From NCBI RefSeq assembly GCF_000003815.2, contig NC_049983.1, positions 1,571,034 through 1,635,033 of the forward strand: 64,000 nt of DNA, read 5' to 3'. The notes under the pieces are model-generated. The model was given only the letters and a program-made list of their open reading frames with translations, made no database searches and was not told the origin of the DNA. Shown piece after piece: positions 63,553 to 64,000 of this stretch; the first letter of the stretch is position 1; the number at the start of each line of letters is the position of its first letter. This DNA comes from Branchiostoma floridae (lineage: Eukaryota > Chordata > Leptocardii > Amphioxiformes > Branchiostomatidae). A program made the position numbers and the translations under genes.

Positions 63553-64000
63553 GTAAGCAACGTGAGTGTCGATAATGCTTCCTGGTTGGTGATTGTTTAG
63601 CGGTAAATTAGAATTATATAGGTATGTGTACGATCGATAGTTCGAGGGGGGGGGGGGGGTATGGAAACTAATGAGTGATGTAACGGCTGCCCATCATCGA
63701 TTTGTACCTTCAGTTTACGGTTAGAAATCTTCTTGCTCGTCTTCTTTCGGTTACGTGTCAACTTCATTTTAAAAACTCTGACACGGTGGGGGGGAGGGTA
63801 AGGGTAAGGGTACCCTTGGTGTACTTAAATCCTTAAAATCCACATAGAGAAAAACACAAGAATAAGGTGAAAACCCTTACCTGTCACGTGTGTGATATCC
63901 ACCTCCAATATTCTAACATATCACCAGCTCACCGCCTGTATCTCAAAAGAAGATCTTAACAGCCAATTATACAATGTATATGGGCTTCAGCAAAATAAAA

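Noticed and set aside
63795-63830. GGGTAAGGGTAAGGGTA as telomeric repeat
   Set aside because: Only three imperfect hexamers and not TTAGGG; treated as low complexity.

Overview
The window looks like a piece of a chordate-type invertebrate nuclear genome, most probably a lancelet (Branchiostoma). This is an inference. It rests on intron-rich genes with ordinary GT-AG sites, a Rac GTPase very close to the vertebrate protein, large tandem families of C2H2 zinc-finger and BTB-kelch genes, and AT-rich intergenic DNA packed with short TIR elements, SINE and LINE scraps and microsatellites. No bacterial or organellar features are present.

Layout. 1-0.65 kb: the 3' end of a C2H2 zinc-finger gene on the + strand. 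0.65-4 kb: repeats, including a palindrome-rich foldback element. 4.1-40.75 kb: seven head-to-tail BTB-BACK-kelch units, all on the minus strand and all with the same five coding exons and intron phases (0, 0, 2, 2). In genome order the units alternate: A (4.1-7.8 kb) intact, B (9.0-11.2 kb) broken, C (12.9-16.6 kb) intact, D (18.5-21.6 kb) broken, E (25.4-29.7 kb) intact, F (31.7-34.6 kb) broken, G (36.6-40.75 kb) intact. 42.7-47.3 kb: a five-exon Rac gene on the minus strand whose joined coding sequence is exactly 192 residues. 49.7-50.7 kb: a second zinc-finger gene on the minus strand with a decayed 3' end. 51.1 kb: a 5S rRNA-like sequence. 51.9-56 kb: a 4-kb satellite-like domain rich in the words CTTTCCG and CGGAAAG. 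57-59.9 kb: a third zinc-finger gene on the + strand with a probable 5' noncoding exon. 61-64 kb: nested transposon remnants, then a second copy of that 5' exon, which suggests another zinc-finger gene just beyond the right edge.

How the genes fit together. The kelch units should encode Cullin-3 substrate adaptors. Exons 1-4 (BTB and BACK) are nearly uniform between units, while the single kelch exon differs strongly. That gives a constant E3-binding part and a variable substrate-binding part. Shared splice phases would make splicing between units possible in principle, but this is untested. Broken units carry clear lesions: a retrotransposon-associated deletion in B, paired frameshifts in the kelch exon of D, and loss of the start codon with a mariner insertion at the same spot in F.

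Mobile DNA is the other theme. Several elements can be delimited to the base from target duplications: two TTAA-flanked piggyBac-like elements, a TIR element nested in a tRNA-derived SINE, a mariner deletion derivative, and an insertion dated relative to a segmental duplication by its empty site in the paralogous segment. All coordinates and reading frames come from reading this sequence; family names rest on motif recognition and were not checked against any database.
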